Below are positions 56,001 through 63,602 of a DNA stretch of 64,000 bases, in pieces. Under the pieces are notes generated by a model that was given only the letters and a program-made list of their open reading frames with translations, was not told the DNA's origin and made no database searches. The position numbers and the translations under genes were made by a program. Source of the stretch: Gammaproteobacteria bacterium. GTDB lineage: Bacteria > Pseudomonadota > Gammaproteobacteria > JAUZRS01. Location of the stretch: contig JAUZSP010000003.1 in assembly GCA_030949385.1 (NCBI GenBank), positions 1 to 64,000 on the forward strand, given 5' to 3'. Positions within the stretch are counted from its first letter, which is position 1; every line of letters starts with the position of its first letter.

Positions 56001-56244
56001 AAAAACCAGCGCCGATAATAAAGGCTTTCAGTTTGACCTAAAACAGTACCTCGAAGGCAATCGGCTCACAGGCGAGAAAAAAATCGATTTTGTGATTCAC
56101 TATTTAAAACAACGCTTTTATAAACATAAAACAAAGGTTAGTCATGATGTTTTGGCGCTGTTTATAAAAGGCATTCTCGATGGCAGCAAACAAACCTTTG
56201 AGCTCCGAGAAAAGACGCTCTTAAAAATCAGACAATCACATTAA
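53038..56244 (+). CDS. HerA/VirB4-like P-loop ATPase with Ser/Thr/Gly linker (system gene 5)
   Basis: The 1068-residue product has an N-terminal alpha/beta domain (residues 1-215), about 160 residues almost entirely of Ser, Thr, Gly, Asn and Lys (218-376), and a DUF87-type motor. Walker A is GVTGSGKTST (near 564), followed by FLVIEPAKTEYR. Walker B is ITLIEEAHRLL (near 798), and then come VRKYGESLVIVDQIPDKL and NTMALDDEQKQFLSNLETGQAII. The HerA/VirB4 group forms hexameric DNA or protein translocases. The gene starts right at the stop of the second Hsp70-like gene. It is the only large intact gene of the operon. Confidence 0.85.
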   Translation: MKKQTEHSVISLLKQNLSREKNPTSNTHSIQKYTPLKTDEVIFIHIEELTFEQESPRREALENILSTLTIDGIQLVYLLIGDENGVSFYFAIAKDKNHTTALELDVDDIGRYILKPSIEGNFRGSKITEQSKNKAQILATINGMKRIQRLDGVPTVNTEDGSFQGVDRLVDVMMGDQFVLMVLASPLNEASIEQIETDLYDIHNTLSPKAKESIQDSEGSSLTSGTSKTWGTSDTSGSNKGSSTSQSTSSSKGQTTGSSSGETIGRSDGETEGETTGDSTGVSNTKTKGTSEKGGSSSSTNSGAKGTSHTKNTGTSTTKNTGSSVSKNTGQSKSSNTGSSDSSSTSSNSGTSNSKTTNNSDSTNSSNTTNQGSNKSREFTDKLINEWLQYIDEVLLKRLHHGQKRGLFNACAYLLANEKGTLIKLGNTMKALFSGDENNRTPLRLSPIHAANEIANIKNLQLSTANSTLTQAQQQNQLLHSKNSPQYAHWMSSSELSVIMGLPQKEVVGLALKEEVEFGLNIKKQNLKQENKLLLGHLVHSGGALNIKVHIDKAHLNKHTFVTGVTGSGKTSTCLRLLDSAQMPFLVIEPAKTEYRILTQKHDDILIFTLGDDRVAPFRLNPFEFFPGENITARVDMIKATIEAAFDMEAAIPQLIEAALYQCYEDCGWDIASSTNSRFNDPFADGVFAFPTLQDLINQTETVAEQQGFDERLKKDYIGSIKARLQSLLIGAKGFMLNTPRSINFLELIEKNVILELEEIKNGNEKSLIMGFVLINLNEAIKQKYKQYKQQGQTFKHITLIEEAHRLLAKYTPGDNPSKKLAVETFTDMLAEVRKYGESLVIVDQIPDKLTPEVLKNTNMKIVHKLFAQDDKNAIGNTMALDDEQKQFLSNLETGQAIISNQDFAKPLRVKIKEVPDLSTTTTELIDEQTIRNNALCYYQQRYKKGLILGLELNDSEPSLEEIEQHLQIKILGLAKGWQHLCSIAAIQKTSADNKGFQFDLKQYLEGNRLTGEKKIDFVIHYLKQRFYKHKTKVSHDVLALFIKGILDGSKQTFELREKTLLKIRQSH

Positions 56245-56261
56245 GGTAAAGGAGATTTAGT

Positions 56262-56927
56262 ATGGGTTTTTGGAGTTCAGTTGGCGATTTCTGTAGCAGC
56301 GCCATCGAAGTGGTCAGTTCCGTCGCCTCTTCTATTGGTTCAAGCTTAGCCAAAGCTACCACCACTCTGCTTGAAATAGCCGGTCCTTATATTGGACCGA
56401 TCAGCAACATTATTCGCATCATTGGGGTCTTTCTTGATGTCCTAACGCCCAATGACAAGCCAGAAGAGCTGGGTGCCAAAGCGATGCAAGCGGAAAAAAA
56501 GCCTGAAGATTTTGACAGCAATAACGACTACATTGATTACTTACGCAACGACATAGATTTGGATACAGAAAAATTTAACAACGCCACAGATGGAGAAAAA
56601 ACGGCGTTCACTGCCGTTGGCAGTTCAATTACGCTCAAAGGCATTGAAGAGGTAAAAGGCTTTGACATCCCGCTCACCACTTGGCTTTCGCTGGCGCACT
56701 TAAAACTGGATAAAGAAAGTGATGTCGTAGAGGTCAATGCCATTCTAGACACCTTTAAAGAGGACAAATTAACGGATTTTTCCGGCTACATCGAAGGGAA
56801 ATTAGACACCAGCAAGGAATTAGAGGTCGGTGATGCCTTGGTCAATATGTACCAAGAACTGGAACCGACCTTGAGCAAAGCAGAGATCGAACAAAAAGTG
56901 ATTCAAATGGAGAAGGGGACACTCTGA
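56262..56927 (+). CDS. Unknown protein with hydrophobic N-terminal segment (system gene 6)
   Basis: The 221-residue product follows a good AAGGAG site. Residues 1-65 are small and hydrophobic, with many Ser, Gly, Ala and Ile (VVSSVASSIGSSLAK, then GPYIGPISNIIRIIGVFLDVL). This part could insert into or lie on a membrane. The rest is acidic and helical (EKKPEDFDSNNDYIDYLRNDIDLD, in part). I do not recognise a family. Its stop overlaps the next start by one base (TGATG), so it belongs to the operon. A membrane-acting effector or anchor is possible, but this is inference only. Confidence 0.6.
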   Translation: MGFWSSVGDFCSSAIEVVSSVASSIGSSLAKATTTLLEIAGPYIGPISNIIRIIGVFLDVLTPNDKPEELGAKAMQAEKKPEDFDSNNDYIDYLRNDIDLDTEKFNNATDGEKTAFTAVGSSITLKGIEEVKGFDIPLTTWLSLAHLKLDKESDVVEVNAILDTFKEDKLTDFSGYIEGKLDTSKELEVGDALVNMYQELEPTLSKAEIEQKVIQMEKGTL

Positions 56928-57439
56928 TGAGCAGCCATCACTACCTTCTGGTACAGCAAGACGGTGAAATTTCGGTCTATCATTACGCCGAGAAAACACT
57001 CACTCTGCTCAAGTTTAAAGGCGAAACCCAACAAGATTACGCCTCCGATCCTGAACGTTTTTGGCGGGCCTTTAAAGAAAAAATTGAATACCACGATGAA
57101 AAACTGGGGTTTATTGTTTTTTCCGATCAAGAAACCCTGAACATCCCTGACACCATTGTCCTTTGCGACAGCGATGATTTTCACCCAGCGGCATTAAGCA
57201 ACGTCTATGAGCTGGGCGACCTTAGCCAGCTGAATCAATTCAGCCACCCGCCTCTGGTCGAATTTGATATCGCTGCTCTTGCCAACAATGCAAAAGAGAC
57301 CGAAACCGAAGCCATCACAGCAACCAGCATCACCCCACAGGTTAAAGAAAAAACCGAGGTGATCGAGGTGGAAAATGCACCGATTCTAACCCCGCAAGAT
57401 TTTTTCACCAAAAAAACCCGCGATTATAAAAATAGTTAA
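56927..57439 (+). CDS. Unknown small protein closing the operon (system gene 7)
   Basis: The 170-residue product has an alpha/beta-looking N-terminal two thirds (HHYLLVQQDGEISVYHYAEK, DEKLGFIVFSDQETL, IPDTIVLCDSDDF) and a Thr/Glu-rich tail (residues 125-170). No family is recognised. The strand-helix pattern is compatible with a small adaptor or regulatory domain. It is coupled to gene 6 by a TGATG overlap. The operon ends here; a REP-like repeat lies 50 nt downstream. Confidence 0.6.
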   Translation: MSSHHYLLVQQDGEISVYHYAEKTLTLLKFKGETQQDYASDPERFWRAFKEKIEYHDEKLGFIVFSDQETLNIPDTIVLCDSDDFHPAALSNVYELGDLSQLNQFSHPPLVEFDIAALANNAKETETEAITATSITPQVKEKTEVIEVENAPILTPQDFFTKKTRDYKNS

Positions 57440-57489
57440 AGCAGAAAATCGGGGGTTAAGACGTTCACAGCGGAGTTAAGGTTTGCTTA

Positions 57490-57531
57490 TTTTATCGGCG
57501 CAATGCCCTTTGGTTATTGCGCCCTACGCGG
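57490..57531 (-). repeat. REP-like palindromic repeat, copy 5
   Basis: TTTTATCGGCGCAATGCCC, TTTGG and TTATTGCGCCCTACGC are the reverse form of copies 1 and 4. It lies between the operon end and the convergent hemW and can form a stable stem. Confidence 0.75.
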
Positions 57532-57567
57532 TTTTGAAATGCTCGCCCTCTGTTGGCTACCGAACTG

Positions 57568-58719
57568 TTATAAAAACATCCCCAACAAATCATTCAAAAA
57601 CCGCCGTCCCAACTCCGTCGCTTTGATTTCCCGATGATCCCAATGCAGCAGACCTTTATCCACTGCCTGCTGCAACGGCTCGGCGATGATACTCAAGGGC
57701 AGACCGGTACGCTCCAAAAACAACGCACTGGCAACACCTTCGTTTAAACGCAAGGCGTTCATCATAAATTCCAAACCGATCTTCTTGCGCTCTAAATTTT
57801 CCTCGCCCGAAACGAAACCAGCCGCATGATCCGCCATGTACTGCGCGGGCTGGCGCTGTTTCCAGCGTCGCAAAACGCGATCCTCACCTGGTAGGGTCAA
57901 CTTGCCGTGCGCGCCAGCACCAATGCCGAGATAATCGCCAAACTGCCAATAATTGAGGTTGTGCGCGCACTGCCGCCCCTCTTGCGCGTAAGCCGAAACC
58001 TCATAACCGCCGTAACCCGCCGTCTGCAACGTCTCAATGCCGCGCTCCTGCATGTTCCAGATGCGTTCATCGGGCGGCAAGGTCGGTGGTCGAGCGGCAA
58101 AGGCGGTATTGGGTTCAAGGGTCAATTGATAATAAGAGAGGTGCTGCGGTTGCAACGAGAGCGCCTGCTGCACATCGGCCAACGCCATCTGCTCCGTCTG
58201 TCCGGGCAGACCAAACATCAGATCCAAATTCACGTTCTCAAAACCGGCTTTATAAGCGATCTCTGCCGCTCGCAACGCCTCACGACCGTCGTGAACCCGC
58301 CCCAGCTTTTGCAGCATTTGATCATTAAAACTCTGCACCCCGATGGAAAGGCGATTGATGCCCAAGTCGTGAAATTCGGCAAACTTAGCCTGCTCAAAGG
58401 TACCCGGGTTGGCCTCCATCGTCACCTCCATGCCGCTGCGCGGATTGAGCAGCGCACGCACTTGGCTCAGCAGACGATCCAAGGCCTCTGGTGAAAACAA
58501 GCTCGGCGTACCGCCGCCAATAAAAATACTCTCCAATGAACGCCCCCACACATCGGGCAGGTCACGGCTTAAATCCGCAATCAAGGCATCGACATAGGCC
58601 ATTTCCGGCAACGCCTTGGGCGCTGCGTGTGAGTTGAAATCACAATAAGGGCATTTTTGCAGACACCAAGGAATATGGATGTAGAGCGACAGAGGCAGTG
58701 CCGCAGTGAAATGAAACAC
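57568..58719 (-). CDS. hemW: HemW-family radical SAM heme chaperone
   Basis: The 383-residue product begins with SLYIHIPWCLQKCPYCDFNSH, in which CxxxCxxC binds the [4Fe-4S] cluster and the extra Cys-Asp-Phe marks the HemN/HemW group. FIGGGTPSLF, TMEANPG and INRLSIGVQSFND follow. The length and the lack of the long HemN N-terminus fit HemW, a heme-binding protein thought to deliver heme to respiratory enzymes, rather than the oxygen-independent coproporphyrinogen oxidase. It ends convergently to the chaperone-ATPase operon. Confidence 0.92.
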   Translation of the reverse strand: MFHFTAALPLSLYIHIPWCLQKCPYCDFNSHAAPKALPEMAYVDALIADLSRDLPDVWGRSLESIFIGGGTPSLFSPEALDRLLSQVRALLNPRSGMEVTMEANPGTFEQAKFAEFHDLGINRLSIGVQSFNDQMLQKLGRVHDGREALRAAEIAYKAGFENVNLDLMFGLPGQTEQMALADVQQALSLQPQHLSYYQLTLEPNTAFAARPPTLPPDERIWNMQERGIETLQTAGYGGYEVSAYAQEGRQCAHNLNYWQFGDYLGIGAGAHGKLTLPGEDRVLRRWKQRQPAQYMADHAAGFVSGEENLERKKIGLEFMMNALRLNEGVASALFLERTGLPLSIIAEPLQQAVDKGLLHWDHREIKATELGRRFLNDLLGMFL

Positions 58720-59034
58720 CTAAGCGACCAACAAAGCCGTAACCGGCAGCCAAAATGACAGCCGCGTCACACCGGCCTTGCAGGACTCCACAGAGAACGT
58801 GCCGCCCTCAACTTCAATGGATGATTTAATCTTTTGTAATACCAACTCATGATCCCATGCGTGACTTTCAACTAGAAAATAAAAACGTTCGGTATGCTGC
58901 CATGCTCGAATTTTCAACTCAGAACCTGAGGAGGAGTGATAACGCTGGTGACTGAGGAGGCGGCCTAACACGGATTCTAGCCGTGGCCGATCAATCTCCG
59001 TCTGTGCCATAGAGGCAACTTGCTGATTCAGCAT
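58720..59034 (-). CDS. Small protein with degenerate kinase-ATPase-like C-terminus
   Basis: The 104-residue product lies immediately upstream of hemW. The end GGTFSVESCKAGVTRLSFWLPV resembles the last strand pair of histidine kinase ATPase domains (GGxxxVxSxxxGTxFxFxLP), but the N, G1 and F boxes are absent. It may be a remnant or a stand-alone fold. A start at the internal ATG 59010 (MAQTEIDRPR) is also possible. Function is unknown. Confidence 0.5.
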   Translation of the reverse strand: MLNQQVASMAQTEIDRPRLESVLGRLLSHQRYHSSSGSELKIRAWQHTERFYFLVESHAWDHELVLQKIKSSIEVEGGTFSVESCKAGVTRLSFWLPVTALLVA

Positions 59035-59197
59035 AATGTTTGTCTTCTGTTGCGTTTTAATGACCGCTTCCAGCGTCTCAATTGGCGTGTCTGCCGAATA
59101 CCTTCCCTACGTTTGTCCTAAAGGGACTTCCGCTAGCAAGGCTAACGCACTTTTACAGGGGACAACAGTTAAAACTCTTTCAGTTCATAAGATCCTC

Positions 59198-59611
59198 TTA
59201 GCCAAAAAGCCATAACAGAACAGCATAACGCGCCGCTTTACCAAGCAAAATCGCCAACAGAGAAGAAAAAAAGGGAATGCGCAACCAACCCGCTGCGAGG
59301 CAAAGAGGATCCCCTACCAGCGGCAACCAAGAAAGCAGCAGCAGAGGCGCACCGTGTTTTTGCAACCAGTGGCTGGCGCGTTGCTGAGCCTCGCTCAACT
59401 GGCGTGTACCGTAACCCCGACTGATCCAATAACCCAGCAACCAAGAACTCACCCCACCGAGGGTATTGCCCAGCGTCGCCACCAGCAGCAGGCTTAAGGG
59501 TGAATAGCCGTTGCTGAGCAACAGCAACAGCAACACCTCAGAGCCTCCAGGAAAGAGGGTTGAAGAGATAAACGCACTGCCAAACAGACCCCACAGATTC
59601 AGATCCAACAC
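59198..59611 (-). CDS. YqaA-family (DedA/SNARE-associated-like) membrane protein
   Basis: The 137-residue product is mostly hydrophobic, with about four membrane segments. FISSTLFPGGSEVLLLLLLSNGYSPLSLL, the Gly-rich ATLGNTLGGVSSWLLGYWISRG and WLPLVGDPLCLAAGWLRIP are the motifs of YqaA, a short relative of DedA proteins. It sits in the inner membrane. The family is linked to membrane integrity but has no settled reaction. It follows the DUF6629-like gene by 10 nt. Confidence 0.85.
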   Translation of the reverse strand: MLDLNLWGLFGSAFISSTLFPGGSEVLLLLLLSNGYSPLSLLLVATLGNTLGGVSSWLLGYWISRGYGTRQLSEAQQRASHWLQKHGAPLLLLSWLPLVGDPLCLAAGWLRIPFFSSLLAILLGKAARYAVLLWLFG

Positions 59612-59621
59612 TCAGCACACC

Positions 59622-60302
59622 CTATCGAGAAGGCAATGCCTCCTGTTCTGCAGCTTCACCATAAACAATGCGCGCCACATAAAGTGAGAGCAGTGCCACT
59701 AAAAATCCCCAAAGGGAAATGAGAGCGTAATTGTACGCCAATAAAACAAACAGAGCCGCACCGGTCACCATGTAACCAAAACGTTTGACCTCTTGATCAC
59801 TGGCTCCCAGTAGGGGCAACAAGACAATCGCACAGTAGATGGCATAGACCCACAGCTGGGAAAAATAGGCATCATAAAGCAACTGCGTCTGATAGACGAT
59901 GTTGCCCTCAACCACCATCACTTGTAACCAATCGTCACGCAAAAACATCGGCATGTAGAGCGACAAACCAAACAACAAACCCAATAACGACAGCAAGAGA
60001 AACTCCTCACGACGAGCAAAATCGGTCTCTAGTTGATAAACCGCATGGGGAATCCAAAACAACCAAAACAGATGAGAAAAAAACAGATAACCGTAGACCG
60101 CAGTGGTCGGCTCCAATAAGGGCCCTAGCGCCAGCTCCAACCAGATCTGCCCCTCCAGCGCCTGCTGAATACCAAACACCAACGGCAAACCCGCCAAAGC
60201 CATGTAACGCTTATCCCAATCAGAAGCGCGATTGATCGCATAGAGCCCAACAGGAATTAAAACAGCGGCACTCAAAAAACTGACCGTACTGGAAAAAAAC
60301 AT
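59622..60302 (-). CDS. Multi-pass membrane protein (DUF6629-like)
   Basis: From the ATG at 60302 the product has 226 residues and about seven membrane helices. The start MFFSSTVSFLSAAVLIPVGLYAI and the motif LPLVFGIQQALEGQIWL match a family of uncharacterised membrane proteins seen in many bacteria. An ATG four codons upstream has no room for its ribosome-binding site. No transport or enzyme motif is visible. It forms a pair with the YqaA gene. Confidence 0.7.
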   Translation of the reverse strand: MFFSSTVSFLSAAVLIPVGLYAINRASDWDKRYMALAGLPLVFGIQQALEGQIWLELALGPLLEPTTAVYGYLFFSHLFWLFWIPHAVYQLETDFARREEFLLLSLLGLLFGLSLYMPMFLRDDWLQVMVVEGNIVYQTQLLYDAYFSQLWVYAIYCAIVLLPLLGASDQEVKRFGYMVTGAALFVLLAYNYALISLWGFLVALLSLYVARIVYGEAAEQEALPSR

Positions 60303-60458
60303 AATATGACCCATCCTTGATAAGTGGCTAACACCCTATCTATAGCTCACTGATGCAACAAATAAACAAAAGTGGCTATACAGCAGTTTAGAACTAGTCT
60401 AAACTTTTATCCGTGGCCTCTGTGGGCCCTATTTAAACCACCAAGAAGGTATCCTACG

Positions 60459-60875
60459 ATGGACTTAAAAGGCAGCAAGACTGAGCAACACTTGAAAGAC
60501 GCATTCGCTGGAGAATCCCAAGCAAACCGCCGTTACCTCTACTTCGCAGGAAAAGCAGACATCGAAGGTTACAACGACATCGCCGCCCTGTTCCGTTCCA
60601 CCGCTGAAGGTGAAACCGGCCATGCACACGGTCATTTGGAATACTTAGAGCAGACCGGCGATCCCGCTACCGGCCTGCCCTTTGGTCCGACTGGCGACAA
60701 CCTGAAATGCGCCGTTGCCGGTGAAACCCACGAGTACACCGACATGTACCCTGGAATGGCCAAAGACGCACGTAGCGAAGGTTTTGATGAAGTTGCTGAT
60801 TGGTTTGAAACCTTAGCAAAAGCGGAACGTTCACACGCCAATCGTTATCAGAAAGCTCTGAACGAAATGGAATAA
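60459..60875 (+). CDS. Rubrerythrin (erythrin domain only)
   Basis: From the ATG at 60459 the product has 138 residues. It has the di-iron four-helix bundle: [48 protein letters not shown], the middle Glu in [14 protein letters not shown], and [15 protein letters not shown] (EXXH). The C-terminal rubredoxin domain is absent. Rubrerythrins reduce peroxide in anaerobes and microaerophiles, so electrons must come from another protein. The Fe-S oxidoreductase encoded downstream is the obvious candidate. Confidence 0.93.
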   Translation: MDLKGSKTEQHLKDAFAGESQANRRYLYFAGKADIEGYNDIAALFRSTAEGETGHAHGHLEYLEQTGDPATGLPFGPTGDNLKCAVAGETHEYTDMYPGMAKDARSEGFDEVADWFETLAKAERSHANRYQKALNEME

Positions 60876-60884
60876 AGCGTTTCT

Positions 60885-60913
60885 CCGACCAGAGCCTGCT
60901 CTGGTCGGTTTTG
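60885..60913 (+). terminator. Hairpin terminator or attenuator between rubrerythrin and the Fe-S gene
   Basis: CCGACCAGAG and CTCTGGTCGG are perfect 10-nt arms with a 4-nt loop, followed by TTTTG. The next gene begins 20 nt later, so this probably sets a high rubrerythrin to Fe-S protein ratio by partial termination. Confidence 0.75.
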
Positions 60914-60932
60914 ATCAATTTGGAGATAGATT

Positions 60933-62264
60933 ATGGCCGCCCGCGAAGGCAATCTCGAAGCCCCCACTCGCCACCCCCTTGATTGGAAAAACCCCGATTT
61001 CTACAACGAAGAGTCTCTCTTCAATGAATTGGAACGCGTCTTTGACCATTGCCACGGCTGTCGTCGTTGCGTCAGCCTGTGCCAATCCTTTCCGACTCTG
61101 TTTGATTTAGTCGATGAGTCAGAGACCTTTGAAGTCGATGGCGTTGCCAAAAAAGACTACTGGAAGGTGGTGGATCACTGCTATCTCTGTGACCTCTGTT
61201 ACATGACCAAATGCCCCTACACGCCACCACACGAATGGAATATTGATTTCCCCCATCTGATGCTGCGCGCCAAGGCGGTTAAGTTTGAAAAAGGCGAGGT
61301 GAAAACCCGCGACAAAATTCTCACCAGCACCGACACCGTTGGCAAACTGGCAGGCATCCCCGTTATTGCGGGTCTTGTCAATGCCGCCAACCGTGCCAAA
61401 CCAACACGCAAACTGTTGCAATCGGTGCTGGAGGTACACGAAGAAGCCCGTCTACCCGAATACCACAGCAAACCGCTGCGCAAACGCCTTTCGCACCTGA
61501 TCGACAAACAGGCCGCCGGTACTCCCGCCGGGAAAACCACCGGCAAAGTGGCGCTGTTTGCCACTTGCTACGGCAACCGTAACGAACCCAAAATCGGCGA
61601 AGATCTGCTGGCGGTGTTTGAGCACAACGGCATCCCCGTCACGCTGGCGAAAAAAGAGCAGTGCTGCGGTATGCCCAAGCTGGAGCTGGGCGACCTTGAA
61701 GCGGTGCAAGCCGCCAAAGAGGCCAACATTCCGCAACTGGCCAAACTGGTAGATGAGGGCTGGGACATCATCGCTCCTGTGCCCTCTTGCGCTTTGATGT
61801 TCAAACAAGAATTACCGTTGATGTTCCCCGACGATGCCGAAGTGCAAAAAGTCGGCAAAGCCATTTACGACCCCTTTGAGTATTTGATGCACCGCTCCAA
61901 AGCCGGTCTGCTCAACACCGACTTTAAAACCCCACTGGGCAAAGTGGCCTACCACGCCGCCTGTCACCAGCGGGTGCAAAACGTCGGCGCGAAAACCCAG
62001 CAAGTGCTGGCGTTGATCCCCGACACCACCATCACCACCATCGCCCGTTGTTCTGGTCACGATGGCACCTACGCGGTGAAAAAAGAGTTTTACGATTCGG
62101 CAATGAAAATTGTCAAACCGGTGGTCAATCAAATCAAGCGCGCCGAGGCAGATCACTACGGCAGCGATTGCCCAATGGCAGGCCACCACATCGAACACGC
62201 GCTGAACGACGGCAGTGTCACCGAACACCCCATGAGTCTGCTACGCAAAGCGTACGACATCTGA
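60933..62264 (+). CDS. (Fe-S)-binding oxidoreductase subunit, GlpC/HdrD-like
   Basis: The 443-residue product has two [4Fe-4S] ferredoxin motifs near the N-terminus (CHGCRRCVSLC near residue 35 and CYLCDLCYMTKCP near 88). Two CCG-like domains follow: the first has FATCYGN and EQCCGMP, and the second has YHAACHQRVQNVG and ARCSGHDGTY. This is the layout of GlpC/heterodisulfide-reductase D-type electron-transfer subunits. In this three-gene cluster it likely passes electrons to rubrerythrin. It is followed by the DUF3501 gene after 17 nt. Confidence 0.88.
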   Translation: MAAREGNLEAPTRHPLDWKNPDFYNEESLFNELERVFDHCHGCRRCVSLCQSFPTLFDLVDESETFEVDGVAKKDYWKVVDHCYLCDLCYMTKCPYTPPHEWNIDFPHLMLRAKAVKFEKGEVKTRDKILTSTDTVGKLAGIPVIAGLVNAANRAKPTRKLLQSVLEVHEEARLPEYHSKPLRKRLSHLIDKQAAGTPAGKTTGKVALFATCYGNRNEPKIGEDLLAVFEHNGIPVTLAKKEQCCGMPKLELGDLEAVQAAKEANIPQLAKLVDEGWDIIAPVPSCALMFKQELPLMFPDDAEVQKVGKAIYDPFEYLMHRSKAGLLNTDFKTPLGKVAYHAACHQRVQNVGAKTQQVLALIPDTTITTIARCSGHDGTYAVKKEFYDSAMKIVKPVVNQIKRAEADHYGSDCPMAGHHIEHALNDGSVTEHPMSLLRKAYDI

Positions 62265-62281
62265 ATTTTAGGAAAAACATT

Positions 62282-62863
62282 ATGAGCAAACTCAGCCACA
62301 GCGACCTCTACAGTCTGGAGCAGTACTCGCGGATTCGTCCCGAGTTTCGCACCACGGTGATGGAGCACAAAAAAAATCGTCACATTGAAATCGGTGAGCA
62401 CGCCGGTCTCTATTTTGAAGACAACCTGACGATGAAATACCAAGTGCAGGAGATGCTGCGCATCGAACGCCTATTCGAAGCCGAGGCCATCCAAGACGAG
62501 CTGGATGTCTACAACGATCTGGTTCCCGACGGCGGCAATCTAAAAGCCACCTTTATGCTCGAATATTCTCAGATTGAAGAGCGCAAAAAAGCCTTGGCCA
62601 GCTTAGTTGGTGTGGAACACACCCTTTACATGCAGGTTGAAGGTTTTGATCCGGTCAAAGCGATTGCCAATGAAGATCTGGAACGCAGCACCGATGAAAA
62701 AACCTCAGCGGTGCATTTTGTCCGCTTTGAATTCAGTGCCGAGATGATTTCAGCATTGAAACAAGGCGCGGCTCTTTATGCCAGTATCGAGCATGAAAAT
62801 TACCCTGAGCGGGTTAAATTAATGGGCAATCAACACAGTGCTCTGCTCGCGGATTTTGCCTAA
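62282..62863 (+). CDS. DUF3501 family protein
   Basis: From the ATG at 62282 the product has 193 residues. LYSLEQYSRIRPEFRTTVMEHKKNRHIEIGEHAGLYFED (in parts) and VQEMLRIERLFEAEAIQDELDVYNDLVPDG are typical of DUF3501. The family is regularly found directly behind rubrerythrin and the (Fe-S) subunit. Its role is unknown; an assembly or regulatory partner of the peroxide-reducing complex is the simplest inference. It is convergent with tcdA. Confidence 0.85.
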   Translation: MSKLSHSDLYSLEQYSRIRPEFRTTVMEHKKNRHIEIGEHAGLYFEDNLTMKYQVQEMLRIERLFEAEAIQDELDVYNDLVPDGGNLKATFMLEYSQIEERKKALASLVGVEHTLYMQVEGFDPVKAIANEDLERSTDEKTSAVHFVRFEFSAEMISALKQGAALYASIEHENYPERVKLMGNQHSALLADFA

Positions 62864-62873
62864 CATCAGCGAC

Positions 62874-63590
62874 TCAATCCAACACTCTATTGACCACCGC
62901 CGAGGCCAGCATCAACCCCAACATCGCCGGTAAAAACGAAACAGTACCGTTCACCGAACGGGCACGACCACCCTCCACCGGCTGATGTTCGCTGCCCTTT
63001 TTCGGCAGCTCATCACTGAACACCACTGGATAATTCAAATCCGCTCCCAAACGCCGCAAGCGCCGACGCATCTCCCGCGCCAAAGGACAAACGTCGGTTT
63101 CTGCCAAGGTGCTTAATTTCACTTTACTGGCATCCAAACGCCCCCCCGCTCCCATTGCCGAAAAAACCGCAATGCCCTGCTGCTGACACTGCCAGACCAG
63201 ATCCGCTTTGCAATGAATGCTGTCGATGCAATCAATCACCACATTGGTTTTTGACCCTTGCAACAACTCCACAATATTCTCAGGGCGAATAAACAAATCC
63301 TGCACACTTAACTCCAATTCAGGATTAATATCTCGCAGACGTTCGGCCATCACCTCGACCTTGGAGCGCCCCAAGGTGGAACGCAACGCCAACAGTTGCC
63401 GGTTTAGATTGGACTCCGCCACCGTATCGTGATCAACCAGCGTCATCTGGCCTACGCCCGCCCGCGCAATCGCCTCAGCAGCAAACCCACCCACCCCACC
63501 CAAACCCACCACCATCACTCGTGTTTTAGCCAGCTTTACCACACCTTGATGGCCAATCAGCAACTCGGTACGTTGCATTGCTTCACTCAT
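62874..63590 (-). CDS. tcdA: tRNA threonylcarbamoyladenosine dehydratase
   Basis: From the ATG at 63590 the product has 238 residues. A GTG four codons upstream is less likely. It is an E1-like ATP-dependent enzyme: VMVVGLGGVGGFAAEAIARAGVG (nucleotide loop, near 28-50), DHDTVAESNLNRQ (Arg and Asn contacts), and IDSIHCKADLV. It cyclises the t6A modification at position 37 of tRNA. The length and CPLAREMRRRLRRLG segment fit TcdA rather than MoeB or ThiF. The tatD-type gene ends 12 nt upstream of its start. Confidence 0.9.
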   Translation of the reverse strand: MSEAMQRTELLIGHQGVVKLAKTRVMVVGLGGVGGFAAEAIARAGVGQMTLVDHDTVAESNLNRQLLALRSTLGRSKVEVMAERLRDINPELELSVQDLFIRPENIVELLQGSKTNVVIDCIDSIHCKADLVWQCQQQGIAVFSAMGAGGRLDASKVKLSTLAETDVCPLAREMRRRLRRLGADLNYPVVFSDELPKKGSEHQPVEGGRARSVNGTVSFLPAMLGLMLASAVVNRVLD

Positions 63591-63602
63591 ATTTATTCTC
63601 AC

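Noticed and set aside
59035-59197. Possible small gene in the gap before the YqaA gene
   Set aside because: Only short frames without start signals are seen, and no repeat or terminator is convincing.
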